DNA from: Hyphomicrobiales bacterium
Lineage (GTDB): Bacteria; Pseudomonadota; Alphaproteobacteria; Rhizobiales; Rhizobiaceae
NCBI GenBank assembly: GCA_900472175.1
Contig: UCHD01000001.1
Location: 558,001-622,000 of the forward strand
DNA length: 64,000 bases
Direction: 5' to 3'
The notes below the pieces were generated by a model. The model was not told where the DNA came from. It made no database searches and saw only the letters and a list, made by a program, of their open reading frames with translations. The first letter of the stretch is position 1. Each line of letters begins with the position of its first letter. Positions 1-8,736 of this stretch are shown here, one piece after another. The translations under genes and the position numbers were made by a program.

Positions 1-1866
1 AAGGATGTCGAAGACGAGGCAATCCCGCTCGACCGCGTGCAGCGCTCGCTGGAAGGCGCGACACGCCTGAAACTGGTCATTCTTGATGCCTGCCGCAACA
101 ATCCGTTCGAGCAGTCGATGAGCCGCTCGATCTCGACCCGCGCCGTCAGCCGCGGTCTGGCGCGTGTCGAGCCCGAATCGGCCGACCTCCTGGTCGCCTT
201 CGCCTCGAAGGCCGGTACGGTTGCGATGGACGGTGAGGGCAAAAACAGCCCGTTTGCCACGGCGTTGGCGAAATATCTGACCGAACCCGGCGTCGATGTA
301 CGCATTGCGCTCGGCAAGGTCCGCGATGATGTGGTGACGGCGACCAATCGCGAACAGGAGCCGTTCGTCTATGGATCGCTCGGCGGCGCGCAGATCTTCC
401 TCAACATCAAGGAAGTGAACATCAACATCACCAATAACGGCAACACGCAGGAAGTCTCGCCGAACGGCCAGTCTGCTGCTGCAGCCGACTGGCAGAATAT
501 CCGCGATCTCGCCGACAAGGACCTGATCGAGGTGTTTTTGGCCAAGCATGGCACTGATCCGGTCTACAAGATGCTGGCTGAAAAGAAGCTGAAACTTCTG
601 GAAGAGGCTGCCCAGACAACGGTGACGCCGGATGAAATCGCCTGGGAGGCGCTCAAGCAATCGACCGATGGCGCAGCACTCACCCGGTTTGTTGAGCGTT
701 ACCCCGACAGCAAGCACAGGACGGAAGCGGAAACCCAGATCGCGGCGCTCGAGCCGAAGAAGGGCTTGAACATTTCCCAGACCGGCAAGGACACGCAGGC
801 TTCGCGCGATTGCTATCTGCTCGCCGGCGAGCCGCAATCGATGCCCGGCTTCCTCGGCGTCAATTTCCTCAAGATCGATGCGGCGCGTGCGCTGACGGCC
901 TGCGCCCAGGCAGTCAATGAAAACCCCGATGACATGATGCTCGTCAACATGCTCGGCCGTGCCCAGGACGCCGGCCGCAATTACGTCGATGCTCGCAGCA
1001 ATTATCAAAAGGCAGCCGACGGCGGCAATATGTATGGGCTGACGAACCTCGCCTGGTTCTCGATCTACGGCACAGACGGTCCCGTCGACGTCGACAAGGG
1101 CAAGGACATGTTCGAGCATGCCGCCAACAACGGCAATTCCTACGCCCAGGCATCGCTCGGCTGGCTCTATCGTGATGGCTATGGCAGCGTTCCGCAGGAT
1201 TACGCGGAATCGCTGAAATGGTACCAGCTCTCGGCCAATCAGGGTTACGCCAATGCCATGGCGACCCTTGGCTGGTTCTACCGCGAAGGCAACGGTGTCG
1301 CAAAAGACCTTGATCAGTCGCTCTCCTGGTATCAGAAAGCGGCCGAAGGCGGTGATGCCAATGCGATGTCCTCGCTCGGATGGGCCTATCAGAATGGTCT
1401 CGGTACGGCACAGGATTATACCCAGGCAAAGGTCTGGTACGAAAAGGCTGCCAATGTCGGCGACGCTTATTCGATGGCGCTGCTCGGCTGGTTCTATGAT
1501 GACGGCAAGGCCGTGCCGCAGGACTATGCGCAGGCGCGCAACTGGTATGAAATGGCCTCCAATGCCGGCAGCGCCTATGCCATGGGCAATCTGAGCCGTC
1601 TCTATGACTGGGGATTGGGGACCAGGGCGGATGCGAAAGAGGCCGTACGCTGGGCGGCGGCGAGCGTCGAGGGCGGCGATCCGGCCAAGCTTCAGGAGCT
1701 GAAGACGTCCCCGGACAACTTTACGCCGGCCTTCCGCAAGGAGATTCAGGCTTTGCTCAAGGACCGCGGTTATTACAGCGGCCCGCTGGACGGCGATTTT
1801 GGCGCTGCCACGCAGAACGCGATCGACCGGCTGGCGAAAAGAGCTGAGATATCGCAGCCAAAATGA
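1..1866 (+). CDS. Caspase-like (peptidase C14) protein with Sel1 repeats and peptidoglycan-binding tail, 5' end outside window
   Basis: The frame is open from the first base, so the start and the catalytic His of the caspase dyad lie upstream of the window. The motif LVILDACRNNPF carries the expected catalytic Cys (codon at 91-93), followed by the typical AFASKAGTVA strand. After a variable linker come about six Sel1-type repeats of roughly 36 residues (about 980-1680, recurring LGWxYxxG and YAQAxxWYxxAA). The C-terminus (from about 1735) resembles a peptidoglycan-binding helix bundle (LLKDRGYYSGPLDGDFG). Caspase-like domains of this kind are proteases or inactive scaffolds; Sel1 repeats bind other proteins. 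An envelope-associated role is inferred from the PG-binding tail. The gene ends at a strong hairpin terminator. Substrate unknown. Confidence 0.85.
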   Translation, partial: KDVEDEAIPLDRVQRSLEGATRLKLVILDACRNNPFEQSMSRSISTRAVSRGLARVEPESADLLVAFASKAGTVAMDGEGKNSPFATALAKYLTEPGVDVRIALGKVRDDVVTATNREQEPFVYGSLGGAQIFLNIKEVNINITNNGNTQEVSPNGQSAAAADWQNIRDLADKDLIEVFLAKHGTDPVYKMLAEKKLKLLEEAAQTTVTPDEIAWEALKQSTDGAALTRFVERYPDSKHRTEAETQIAALEPKKGLNISQTGKDTQASRDCYLLAGEPQSMPGFLGVNFLKIDAARALTACAQAVNENPDDMMLVNMLGRAQDAGRNYVDARSNYQKAADGGNMYGLTNLAWFSIYGTDGPVDVDKGKDMFEHAANNGNSYAQASLGWLYRDGYGSVPQDYAESLKWYQLSANQGYANAMATLGWFYREGNGVAKDLDQSLSWYQKAAEGGDANAMSSLGWAYQNGLGTAQDYTQAKVWYEKAANVGDAYSMALLGWFYDDGKAVPQDYAQARNWYEMASNAGSAYAMGNLSRLYDWGLGTRADAKEAVRWAAASVEGGDPAKLQELKTSPDNFTPAFRKEIQALLKDRGYYSGPLDGDFGAATQNAIDRLAKRAEISQPK

Positions 1867-1876
1867 CGGGAAACGC

Positions 1877-1911
1877 AAAGGGCCGGCCCTGTGAGACAGG
1901 GCCGGCCCTTT
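1877..1911 (+). terminator. Rho-independent terminator after the caspase-like gene
   Basis: A perfect 16-bp inverted repeat (AAAGGGCCGGCCCTGT) with a 3-nt GAG loop, ending in TTT, lies 11 bases after the stop codon. Its A-rich and T-rich flanks would let it act in both directions, so it may also serve the minus-strand gene that ends at 1934. Confidence 0.85.
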
Positions 1912-1933
1912 ATATAAGGAAGAGGCAGGTCGC

Positions 1934-2113
1934 TTAGCGGTTGTTTTCCAGCGCCCTGAGTGCGGCCTGTCCGGCGGCGATGGCCTCGATCTGGTTGGTG
2001 AACTGGCCATGGGCGGGATAGACGACTGTGCCGCGCTTGAGCACGAAAGCCCATCGCCCGTTGCGCAATTTTTCGATCGTCACTTTGATTTCCGGCTTGT
2101 TGTCGTTGCTCAT
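1934..2113 (-). CDS. Small conserved-looking protein, 59 aa
   Basis: ATG at 2113 gives a 59-residue protein beginning MSNDNKPEIKVTIEKLRNGR and ending in ALRALENNR. It has no signal peptide or membrane segment. It reads like a compact alpha/beta fold: a beta strand pair (KVTIEKLRNGRWAFVLKRG), then an Ala-rich helix (QIEAIAAGQAALRALENN). Codon use matches the genome, with high GC at third positions. It converges on the caspase-like gene across the shared hairpin. No function recognised. No good Shine-Dalgarno is visible before the ATG, so the start is only moderately sure. Confidence 0.6.
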   Translation of the reverse strand: MSNDNKPEIKVTIEKLRNGRWAFVLKRGTVVYPAHGQFTNQIEAIAAGQAALRALENNR

Positions 2114-2416
2114 GGTGGATTCCGAACCTGTGCTTGTCTGCGGCGCGCAATCTCGACGAACGCGCTTCTATAAGGAGAGGATTAGCGCAACATCCCCGTT
2201 GCGGGCAATCGGCAATGCACAATCCCGATTGCCTTCACCTCGCTAGGGTGCACGGATTGACCTTTGCCCCACGGTCATCGCCGCCCAATCCGGACAAAGG
2301 TGCGCCAAGCTCTTCATCGACAATTGCCGTATGCTCCCGTCCCGGCGTTTACAGCCTGCAGGATCAAGTCAGCGAGGGGCAAAATCAACTTTGTCGCGGG
2401 AAACCACAAAAACCCC

Positions 2417-2445
2417 TTGCATTGAAAGGCTCCTGACTCTAGTCA
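2417..2445 (+). promoter_or_regulatory. Candidate promoter of tRNA-Ser
   Basis: TTGCAT (2417-2422) and TAGTCA (2440-2445) are separated by 17 bp, and the tRNA starts 10 bases downstream. Both hexamers are imperfect but position and spacing fit a housekeeping promoter. The same stretch holds a short inverted repeat (CCTGACtctaGTCAGG), which could instead be incidental. Confidence 0.45.
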
Positions 2446-2454
2446 GGCGCTAAC

Positions 2455-2544
2455 GGAGAGGTGGCCGAGTGGTCGAAGGCGCTCCCCTGCTAAGGGAGTA
2501 TACCCGGAAGGGTATCGTGGGTTCGAATCCCATCTTCTCCGCCA
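2455..2544 (+). tRNA. tRNA-Ser (anticodon GCT)
   Basis: A full 90-nt serine tRNA with a long variable arm. The acceptor stem GGAGAGG pairs with CTTCTCC, the discriminator base is G and CCA is encoded. The anticodon stem CTCCC/GGGAG encloses loop CTGCTAA with anticodon GCT at 2489-2491, reading AGC and AGU codons. The variable arm is TATACCCGGAAGGGTATC and the T loop is GTTCGAATCCC. No integrase or second copy of the tRNA 3' end was seen nearby, so it does not look like an occupied attachment site. Confidence 0.97.
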
Positions 2545-3023
2545 TCATCCCTTACATGCAAGATTTTCCGTCAGACGCGTCACGCCCGCATCGTTTGCCG
2601 CGCATGATGCCGGAACCCGCTCCCTCCATGCGGTTATCGATTGATTCCCATCGCGGGTCCTAATCACCGAAAGCTCTCTTGCTTTGGTTCGCTAAACATT
2701 CAACCGTTGGTACGATGGATGCCGGCGTCTACCAAAAAGAGGGCGGTAACGGCGTAAGCGGTTTCACTAGCTGCCACGCGAATACGAATCGCGCCGGGGC
2801 GACTTCACAGCCGTGATTCTCCGATTCGTGCGCCCATTTGGTCAGATGGAGTCGCGATTCCGTTTGCCGACCGGACACGTTTGCCGGAACGGCCGGCGCT
2901 TCGCCTCCAGCGTGATGCCGGGGAATCCGCCAGCGAAGGGCCGTTTTGCCCTGTTTTCGCCTCGTTATGATACGGATCACGCCGGGATGAATGCGGCTAA
3001 GCCCTGAGGAATAAAGGGTTTTC

Positions 3024-3038
3024 TTAATGTCTTGTTAA
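3024..3038. promoter_or_regulatory. TTAA-N7-TTAA motif, possible CtrA box
   Basis: TTAATGTCTTGTTAA matches the alphaproteobacterial CtrA half-site pair TTAA-N7-TTAA. It lies about 240 bp upstream of the porin start codon. Only the motif is seen; binding and cell-cycle control of the porin are inference, and the motif is short enough to occur by chance in AT-rich sequence. Confidence 0.35.
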
Positions 3039-3220
3039 TAACTTCAGGCCGCTTGGGGCGTTTTTGTGTCGTTTCAGCAACAGCGCAGGGGGAAGGGCGG
3101 GCCAAACATGACGAACTGGCAAGTTGGTGATTGCGCCAGCGGTCCCGTCTTGTATTTTCAACTCCGGAAGCAAGGGCGGTTGATCGTCCGACTTCTTAAA
3201 TGTTGGGGATGGGGCAGGGA

Positions 3221-3240
3221 ATACTGTCCTTCAGTATAAT
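3221..3240 (+). promoter_or_regulatory. Porin -10 candidate overlapped by a palindrome
   Basis: TATAAT (3235-3240) lies 38 bases before the porin ATG, with no good -35 hexamer 16-18 bp upstream. The palindrome ATACTG-tcctt-CAGTAT (3221-3237) runs into this -10. A regulator bound here would block or direct the polymerase, which would fit a highly expressed, environmentally controlled porin. Alternatively the repeat folds in the leader RNA. Confidence 0.4.
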
Positions 3241-3278
3241 ACCCAGACCTGTTTGAAACTTTTGACTGGAGGTCAGAA

Positions 3279-4346
3279 ATGAACATCAAGAGCCTTCTTC
3301 TCGGCTCCGCTGCAGCTCTCGCAGCAGTATCCGGCGCCCAGGCAGCTGACGCAATCGTTGCTGCTGAGCCGGAACCAATGGAATACGTTCGCGTTTGCGA
3401 CGCTTTCGGCACTGGCTACTTCTACATCCCGGGCACGGAAACCTGCCTGAAGATCGGCGGCTACGTCCGTTTCCAGACCAACTTCGGTCGTGACCTGTCG
3501 GGCACGTCTGACTGGAACACGTTCACACGTGGTCAGCTGCAGTTCGACGCCAAGAACGACACGGAACTTGGCACGCTCGAAAGCACGATCGTTCTGCAGA
3601 CCAACGCTCGCAGCTCTGTTGACGGTGGCTCGACCTTCCTCGACACAGCATCGTTCGCGATCGCTGGCTTCAAGTTCGGTTACTACTACAGCTGGTGGGA
3701 CGACGGCATTGCCGGCGAAACCGACGCTCTCGCAACCAACACCCTGTTCAACTCGATCTCGTACACCTACGATGGCGGCGCATTCAAGGCCGGTATCTCG
3801 GTTGACGAACTCGAAGGCATCGGCCGCGTAGCTCCGTTTGCTGCAACGCAGCTGCCGAACGAATTCGGTCGTCACGACAATGGCGTTGGCGTTGCTGCCA
3901 TGCTGTCCGGCTCGGTTGGTGGCGTAACAGCTACCCTGCTCGGCGCATACGACACGGAACGTGAAGAAGGCGCAATCCGCGCTATCTTGACGGCTGAAGT
4001 TGGTCCTGGCACGTTCGCACTTGCTGGTGTTTACGCAACTGATCCGAACGCATACTACAACGAATCCGAATGGACCGTTGCAGCATCGTACGAATTCAAG
4101 GCAACTGACAAGCTGACCATCACTCCGGCTTTCCAGTACTTCGGCGACTACGCATTCATCAACAATGTTGATGCATGGCGCGTCGGCCTGACGGCTGGCT
4201 ACCAGATCACTGATGGCCTCAAGGCTCTTGCCACTGTTCAGTACCAGGACATCGACAGCGGTTCGTACTCCCGTGCAGGCGCAACGACGCGCTTCAACGG
4301 CGGCGACGAAACCACTGGTTTCCTGCGTCTGCAGCGCGACTTCTAA
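3279..4346 (+). CDS. Outer-membrane porin, rhizobial RopA/Omp2b type
   Basis: 355 aa with a clear signal peptide (MNIKSLLLGSAAALAAVSGAQA, cleavage after about residue 22). The mature start ADAIVAAEPEPMEYVRVCDAFG is typical of alphaproteobacterial porins, as are the two cysteines (VCDAFG, ETCLKIGGYVRFQ) that may form a disulphide near the first strand. The rest alternates as a 16-strand barrel, ending in an aromatic residue (LRLQRDF), the signal used for outer-membrane assembly. It allows diffusion of small hydrophilic solutes. A strong Shine-Dalgarno (GGAGG, 3268-3272) precedes the ATG. Codon use is noticeably more biased than in neighbours, as expected for an abundant protein. A terminator follows directly, so it is a single-gene unit. 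Confidence 0.93.
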   Translation: MNIKSLLLGSAAALAAVSGAQAADAIVAAEPEPMEYVRVCDAFGTGYFYIPGTETCLKIGGYVRFQTNFGRDLSGTSDWNTFTRGQLQFDAKNDTELGTLESTIVLQTNARSSVDGGSTFLDTASFAIAGFKFGYYYSWWDDGIAGETDALATNTLFNSISYTYDGGAFKAGISVDELEGIGRVAPFAATQLPNEFGRHDNGVGVAAMLSGSVGGVTATLLGAYDTEREEGAIRAILTAEVGPGTFALAGVYATDPNAYYNESEWTVAASYEFKATDKLTITPAFQYFGDYAFINNVDAWRVGLTAGYQITDGLKALATVQYQDIDSGSYSRAGATTRFNGGDETTGFLRLQRDF

Positions 4347-4370
4347 TCTCTGGCTTCATGTCAGTGATGG

Positions 4371-4398
4371 AAAGCCCGGTCGAAAGACCGGGCTTTTT
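4371..4398 (+). terminator. Rho-independent terminator after porin
   Basis: AAAGCCCGGTC, a GAAA tetraloop, GACCGGGCTTT and a run of T residues, starting 25 bases after the porin stop. A textbook strong terminator. Confidence 0.93.
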
Positions 4399-4457
4399 CC
4401 GTTTTGGAACTTCCGGATCTGCGTTTGCCGAGCGGCGGCGGTGTCCGCGCGGTTTTT

Positions 4458-5354
4458 TTACGCAATCCTGTCGATGAACCGAGTGATCTCGGAGAGCAGA
4501 TCGGCGCGATGCAAAAGCGGCGCGTGTCCTTGTCCCTTGGCTGTCACCGACTGCATGTCCGGATGCCGCCGCTCCATCTCCACGACGGTCGCCTGTGAAA
4601 GAATGCTGGAGTTCTCGCCGCGGATGACCATCAGCGGCATTGCCCGGAAACCTTCGTAGAGTGCCCAGAGATCCGGCACTGGCGTATTTGCATTCATGCT
4701 TTTCAGCGGTTCGATGAGGGCAGGGTCGAAATCGGCGGCGATCATGCCATCCTTTTGCCGGAAGATGGCCTCTGCCATATCTCTCCAGTCCGTATCGTCG
4801 AGGGCAGGGAAGGTCGCGCCATGTACCCGGCTCAGGCTTTCGACCGCCTCTTCCCACGACCGCAGTTTCGGTTGCGCTTCCAGATACTGCCGGATTTGCA
4901 AGAGCCCTTCGATTTCGATGACCGGCCCGATATCGTTGAGCACGACAGCGGCGAGCAGGTCCGGGCACATGGCGGCGAGAAGATGCAGGATCAGGCCTCC
5001 GCGTGATGTGCCGATGAAGATTGCCCTTGGTACATCAAGCGCGGCGCAGGCGCTCACGACGTCTTCGGCTTCGACCGGCAGCTGATACCGGCTTTTGTCC
5101 GGATCCCAGTCCGAAAAACCGCGCCCCCGATAGTCGAGCGCAACGATGCGGCGTGGTTTTTCCGGATGGGTGGACAGCCTTGTCGCCAGAAGATGAAAGT
5201 CGCGACTGTTGCGGCTGAGGCCAGGGAGGCAGACGACGGGAAGTGATGCGGCCGTTCGCGGATCATCATGGCCATAATCGCGGGCGTAAAGTTGCAATCC
5301 GTCGCAGGCTGAAAAGCGGCGTTCCTCAAAGCTAATCTTGATGGTGCTCGTCAC
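4458..5354 (-). CDS. Alpha/beta hydrolase
   Basis: 298 aa from a GTG at 5354, preceded by GGGGGAC. A longer frame reaches an ATG at 5399, but the extra residues look non-conserved. The fold shows VVCLPGLSRNSRDF (oxyanion-hole region), the nucleophile elbow GTSRGG, a late acidic residue near GENSSILS and the catalytic His in the GHAPLL segment close to the C-terminus. Such enzymes cleave esters, lactones, epoxides or related bonds; the substrate cannot be told from sequence. It is a single minus-strand gene between the porin and the lytic transglycosylase. Confidence 0.85.
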   Translation of the reverse strand: MTSTIKISFEERRFSACDGLQLYARDYGHDDPRTAASLPVVCLPGLSRNSRDFHLLATRLSTHPEKPRRIVALDYRGRGFSDWDPDKSRYQLPVEAEDVVSACAALDVPRAIFIGTSRGGLILHLLAAMCPDLLAAVVLNDIGPVIEIEGLLQIRQYLEAQPKLRSWEEAVESLSRVHGATFPALDDTDWRDMAEAIFRQKDGMIAADFDPALIEPLKSMNANTPVPDLWALYEGFRAMPLMVIRGENSSILSQATVVEMERRHPDMQSVTAKGQGHAPLLHRADLLSEITRFIDRIA

Positions 5355-5479
5355 GATGTCCCCCGTTCGCTGAATGCTGAGGGAACCATAACCTATCATG
5401 CGGGTCCGGAAAGAGGGGCTTCGGACTTTGTATCGTCTGGCAATTCCGGTGTTTTGACCGGCCCGTCGGCAGGGGGGCG

Positions 5480-7552
5480 TCAGCGCCCAACGCGCAGATC
5501 CTGCACGATATCGGCCGTCTGCCCGAGCCTGGACTTGTAGACCTGATAGTTCTCCATCACCCGCTGTACATAATTTCGGGTTTCGGCAAACGGAATACGC
5601 TCGATCCAGTCGACGACGTCGTCGATCGACTTGCCGCGGGGGTCGCCGTAGCGGTTGATCCAGTCGGGGACGCGGCGCGGGCCGGCATTGTAGGCGATGA
5701 AGGTGAGGATATAGGAGCCACCGAAATCGTCGATCTGCTCGCCGAGATAATGCGCGCCGAGCGTGGCATTATAGGCGGTGTCTGTCGTCAGCCGTTCCTG
5801 GGAATAGGCAAGACCATGCCGTCCGGCAACGCCCTTGGCCGTGCCGGGCAGGATCTGCAGCAGCCCTCGCGCATTGGCAGGCGAAATCGCTGCCGGGTTG
5901 AAGGCGCTTTCCTGCCGGGCAATCGCATAGGCCAGCGCCTTGCCGGCACCGCTGATATTGGCATTTGCCGGAATGACGCCGATCGGGAAGGCCAGCGCCG
6001 CGACATCGATACCGCGGCCGAAGGCGAGCTTGCCGATCTGCAGCGACAGCTGGTGCCCGCCGGATTTTTCGGCGCGGGCAGAAAGGATGGCAAGTTCGCC
6101 GGGGCTGGTCAGTTCCTCAGCCAGGGCGCGATAGAGATTGTCGCCTCGCCAGCCATGTCCGGCCTCCTCCAGTCGCGCAATCGCTTCGACCGCTTCACGG
6201 TCTTCAAAACGCGTACGGTCATCGGCGGTCGGTGACGGATAGGTAACGTTCAGTCCTGTGCGCCCAAGCCGGGCTGCCGCAAGCTGTCCGTAGAATGTGC
6301 CGGGAAGGGTGGCTGCCTTGGCAAAATACTCTTTTGCATCACCGGGCGCGCCGGCTTCCGCAGCGCGCCCCATCCAGTACCAGGCGCGCGAAACCGAGAT
6401 CGGCCTGTTGGAGGCTTGCAGAATGCGTTGAAAGTGCAGGGCTGCGGTTGGTCCGTCCTTGAGCCCGCGCAACGCATACCAGCCGGCATGGAATTCCGCA
6501 TCGACAATGTCGGCCGGGCTGACGGCCGAATTGTTGGCCGCGATCGCATAGGCCGCCTTGAACTTGCCCAGGTCAAGCAGGCCGCGGCTGATGATCCGTT
6601 GCTCGGTCCACCACTCACCCGGATTGACGAGCGCATCCTTGTCCTTCGAGAGACCGGCCAGAAGCTTGGCCGCTTCTTCGTATTTCTCCTGCTTGCGCAG
6701 ATATTCGACGCGAATGAACAGGTAGGCCGGCTCGTTGGACCAGGACCGGTCGACAGCTGCGATAAGCGCTGCGGCATTGTCGGCTTTCTTGGCGACCGCG
6801 ATCCAGGCGCGATAAAGCGATTGCGCCTTGCCAAGGTCGCTGAAGCGGGCCGCCTGGTCGAAGCGGCTGCGATATAACAGCATTTCCATGCGCTGCTTGT
6901 GGTCTGCCGTCGTCAACAGGCTCGGAAATTCTGCAAGGATCCTGGTCTCGGTCTCCTTGTCGAGGGCGTCTTTCAGCCACAGGCCGCGCAGCAGTTTCGC
7001 CGCCGCATTCGCGTCACCGGTCTGCTGCAATGCACGCGCCAGAATGATGGTGCCGTCGGGCGTTTCCGGCCGCGTCGTGCCGAAAGCCGAAAGCACATCG
7101 GACGCCGGCGGATTTTCGCGATACATCGCCCGCTCGGAATTGGCGCGCAGTGCACCAAGACCTGGCCAGCCTTTCAATTCCTGCTGTGCGGCAGCGATTT
7201 CATAGGAAGGCACGCCCTTCTGCCCGGAGGTGGCGATTGCCCAGGTCAGGATGTGGCGGTCGAGCGTACCCTTGGCCATGGCATTGCGGGCAAGGATCGC
7301 CTTGGCGGCGTCCCTGTTGGACAGCGCATCCAGTCCGGTCTTCAGGCCGGAGGTAACCGGTATCGACGCGGTGGCGGAAATAATCGACCCGGTGACCTCA
7401 GCGGACGGCGCGCGTCCTGTCTTGACCAGTGTCTGCGGTTTGGATCGGGGCAGGGGAATTTGAAGCTCTTGCGCTGAGACAGCCACTGCTGCCAAGAAAA
7501 TGGCCGACGCGCCCAGCATCGCAATCACATGGCGAAACATATGCCCACGCAT
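5480..7552 (-). CDS. Soluble lytic murein transglycosylase (Slt70 type)
   Basis: About 690 aa from ATG at 7552. An in-frame ATG at 7540 gives MFRHVIAMLGASAIFLAAVAVSA, a good signal peptide, and could be the true start. The long middle part is helical superhelix (U-domain) with repeated Ala/Leu helices. The C-terminal 200 residues hold the goose-type lysozyme fold: catalytic Glu in ARQESAFNP, then NARGLLQILPGTA and FIAYNAGPRRVPDWI. The enzyme cuts the glycan strand of periplasmic peptidoglycan, leaving 1,6-anhydro ends, during turnover. Length is close to E. coli Slt70 plus a linker. It is divergent from dapA, a neighbour pairing common in rhizobia. Confidence 0.92.
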   Translation of the reverse strand: MRGHMFRHVIAMLGASAIFLAAVAVSAQELQIPLPRSKPQTLVKTGRAPSAEVTGSIISATASIPVTSGLKTGLDALSNRDAAKAILARNAMAKGTLDRHILTWAIATSGQKGVPSYEIAAAQQELKGWPGLGALRANSERAMYRENPPASDVLSAFGTTRPETPDGTIILARALQQTGDANAAAKLLRGLWLKDALDKETETRILAEFPSLLTTADHKQRMEMLLYRSRFDQAARFSDLGKAQSLYRAWIAVAKKADNAAALIAAVDRSWSNEPAYLFIRVEYLRKQEKYEEAAKLLAGLSKDKDALVNPGEWWTEQRIISRGLLDLGKFKAAYAIAANNSAVSPADIVDAEFHAGWYALRGLKDGPTAALHFQRILQASNRPISVSRAWYWMGRAAEAGAPGDAKEYFAKAATLPGTFYGQLAAARLGRTGLNVTYPSPTADDRTRFEDREAVEAIARLEEAGHGWRGDNLYRALAEELTSPGELAILSARAEKSGGHQLSLQIGKLAFGRGIDVAALAFPIGVIPANANISGAGKALAYAIARQESAFNPAAISPANARGLLQILPGTAKGVAGRHGLAYSQERLTTDTAYNATLGAHYLGEQIDDFGGSYILTFIAYNAGPRRVPDWINRYGDPRGKSIDDVVDWIERIPFAETRNYVQRVMENYQVYKSRLGQTADIVQDLRVGR

Positions 7553-7851
7553 CCAGAACCCCGCGCTTGCCCTCAATAGTCTCTCATTTGGCGACGCAAT
7601 TGTTACCGAAAGGTTACCCGTTTCCATTCAATCCCACAAATACCGGCGCGTCGATGCTGGCGGCTGACCAAGTCTTGAAATACGCAAAGCCGCCGCTCGC
7701 ACCGGCGCAATAGACGGGAACCGGCAACGAATGGCGCGATAGAGTGCTTGCCGCAGGCACATCACATGATTAAGGTGCGGCTGTTTTCTAACCATGAAAT
7801 GCGGCTAAAGCGTGGGTTGGTTTCAAGCTCCCGGGCCGTCAGGAGTCGTGC

Positions 7852-8736
7852 ATGTTCAAGGGATCCATTCCCGCTCTCGTCACCCCGTTCACGGCCTCCG
7901 GCGCCCTGGATACGGATAGCTTTGCCGCGCATGTCGAATGGCAGATCAGCGAAGGCAGTCACGGTCTGGTGCCGGTTGGCACCACCGGTGAATCGCCCAC
8001 CCTGTCGCATGCCGAGCATAAACGGGTGGTGGAACTGTGCATCGAAACCGCGGCTAAGCGGGTGCCGGTGATCGCTGGCGCAGGTTCTAACAACACCACC
8101 GAAGCCATCGAACTCGCCCAGCACGCCGAAAAGGCGGGCGCCGATGCGGTTCTGGTTGTCACGCCCTATTACAATAAGCCGACCCAGAAGGGGCTTTTCG
8201 CCCATTTCGCTGCGATTGCCGACAGCGTGAAGCTGCCGATCGTCATCTACAACATTCCCGGCCGCTCGGTCGTCGATATGAGCGTCGAGACGATGGCGGC
8301 TTTGCACAAGGCCTATCCGTCGATCATCGGTGTCAAGGACGCGACCGGCAAGATCGAGCGTGTCTCCGAGCAGCGCATGGCCTGCGGCTCCGGCTTTGTC
8401 CAGCTTTCGGGCGAGGATGCGACGGCGCTTGGTTTTAACGCCCATGGGGGTGTCGGCTGCATTTCCGTGACCGCCAACGTCGCGCCGCGTCTCTGTGCCG
8501 AATTCCAGGAGGCGACGCTTGCCGGTGATTATGCCAAGGCGCTCGACTATCAGGACAAGTTGATGCCGCTGCATAAGGCGATCTTCATGGAGCCGGGCCT
8601 GTGTGGCGCCAAATATGCGCTCAACCGCCTGCGCCAGATGAACCGCACCGTGCGTTCGCCGCTAATGTCGACGTTGGAACCGGCAACAGAGGCTGCTATC
8701 GATGCGGCACTGCGTCACGCGGGGCTGATGAACTGA
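7852..8736 (+). CDS. dapA: 4-hydroxy-tetrahydrodipicolinate synthase
   Basis: 294 aa, the normal family length. It condenses pyruvate with aspartate semialdehyde, the first committed step of the lysine/diaminopimelate pathway in the cytoplasm. Visible signatures are [14 protein letters not shown] near residue 43, [14 protein letters not shown] with the catalytic Tyr near 133, and the Schiff-base Lys in [11 protein letters not shown] near residue 162. The start ATG has AGGAG eight bases upstream. Its stop overlaps the smpB start, so the two are translated together. Confidence 0.97.
   Translation: MFKGSIPALVTPFTASGALDTDSFAAHVEWQISEGSHGLVPVGTTGESPTLSHAEHKRVVELCIETAAKRVPVIAGAGSNNTTEAIELAQHAEKAGADAVLVVTPYYNKPTQKGLFAHFAAIADSVKLPIVIYNIPGRSVVDMSVETMAALHKAYPSIIGVKDATGKIERVSEQRMACGSGFVQLSGEDATALGFNAHGGVGCISVTANVAPRLCAEFQEATLAGDYAKALDYQDKLMPLHKAIFMEPGLCGAKYALNRLRQMNRTVRSPLMSTLEPATEAAIDAALRHAGLMN

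Larger units (their letters stand above)
2545..3278. other. 734-bp intergenic region between tRNA-Ser and porin
   Basis: No convincing gene is seen. Short frames on both strands (around 2729-3007) lack Shine-Dalgarno sites and family resemblance. The right half becomes AT-richer and holds a TTAA-N7-TTAA motif and a near-consensus TATAAT before the porin, so it probably carries a long regulatory region and 5' leader. A small RNA cannot be excluded. Confidence 0.6.

Noticed and set aside
2455-2544. tRNA-Ser as an integration site for a mobile element
   Set aside because: No integrase and no repeated tRNA 3' end was found in the window.
2729-3007. Small frames on both strands in the tRNA-porin gap
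   Set aside because: No ribosome-binding site, no resemblance, unusual residue composition.
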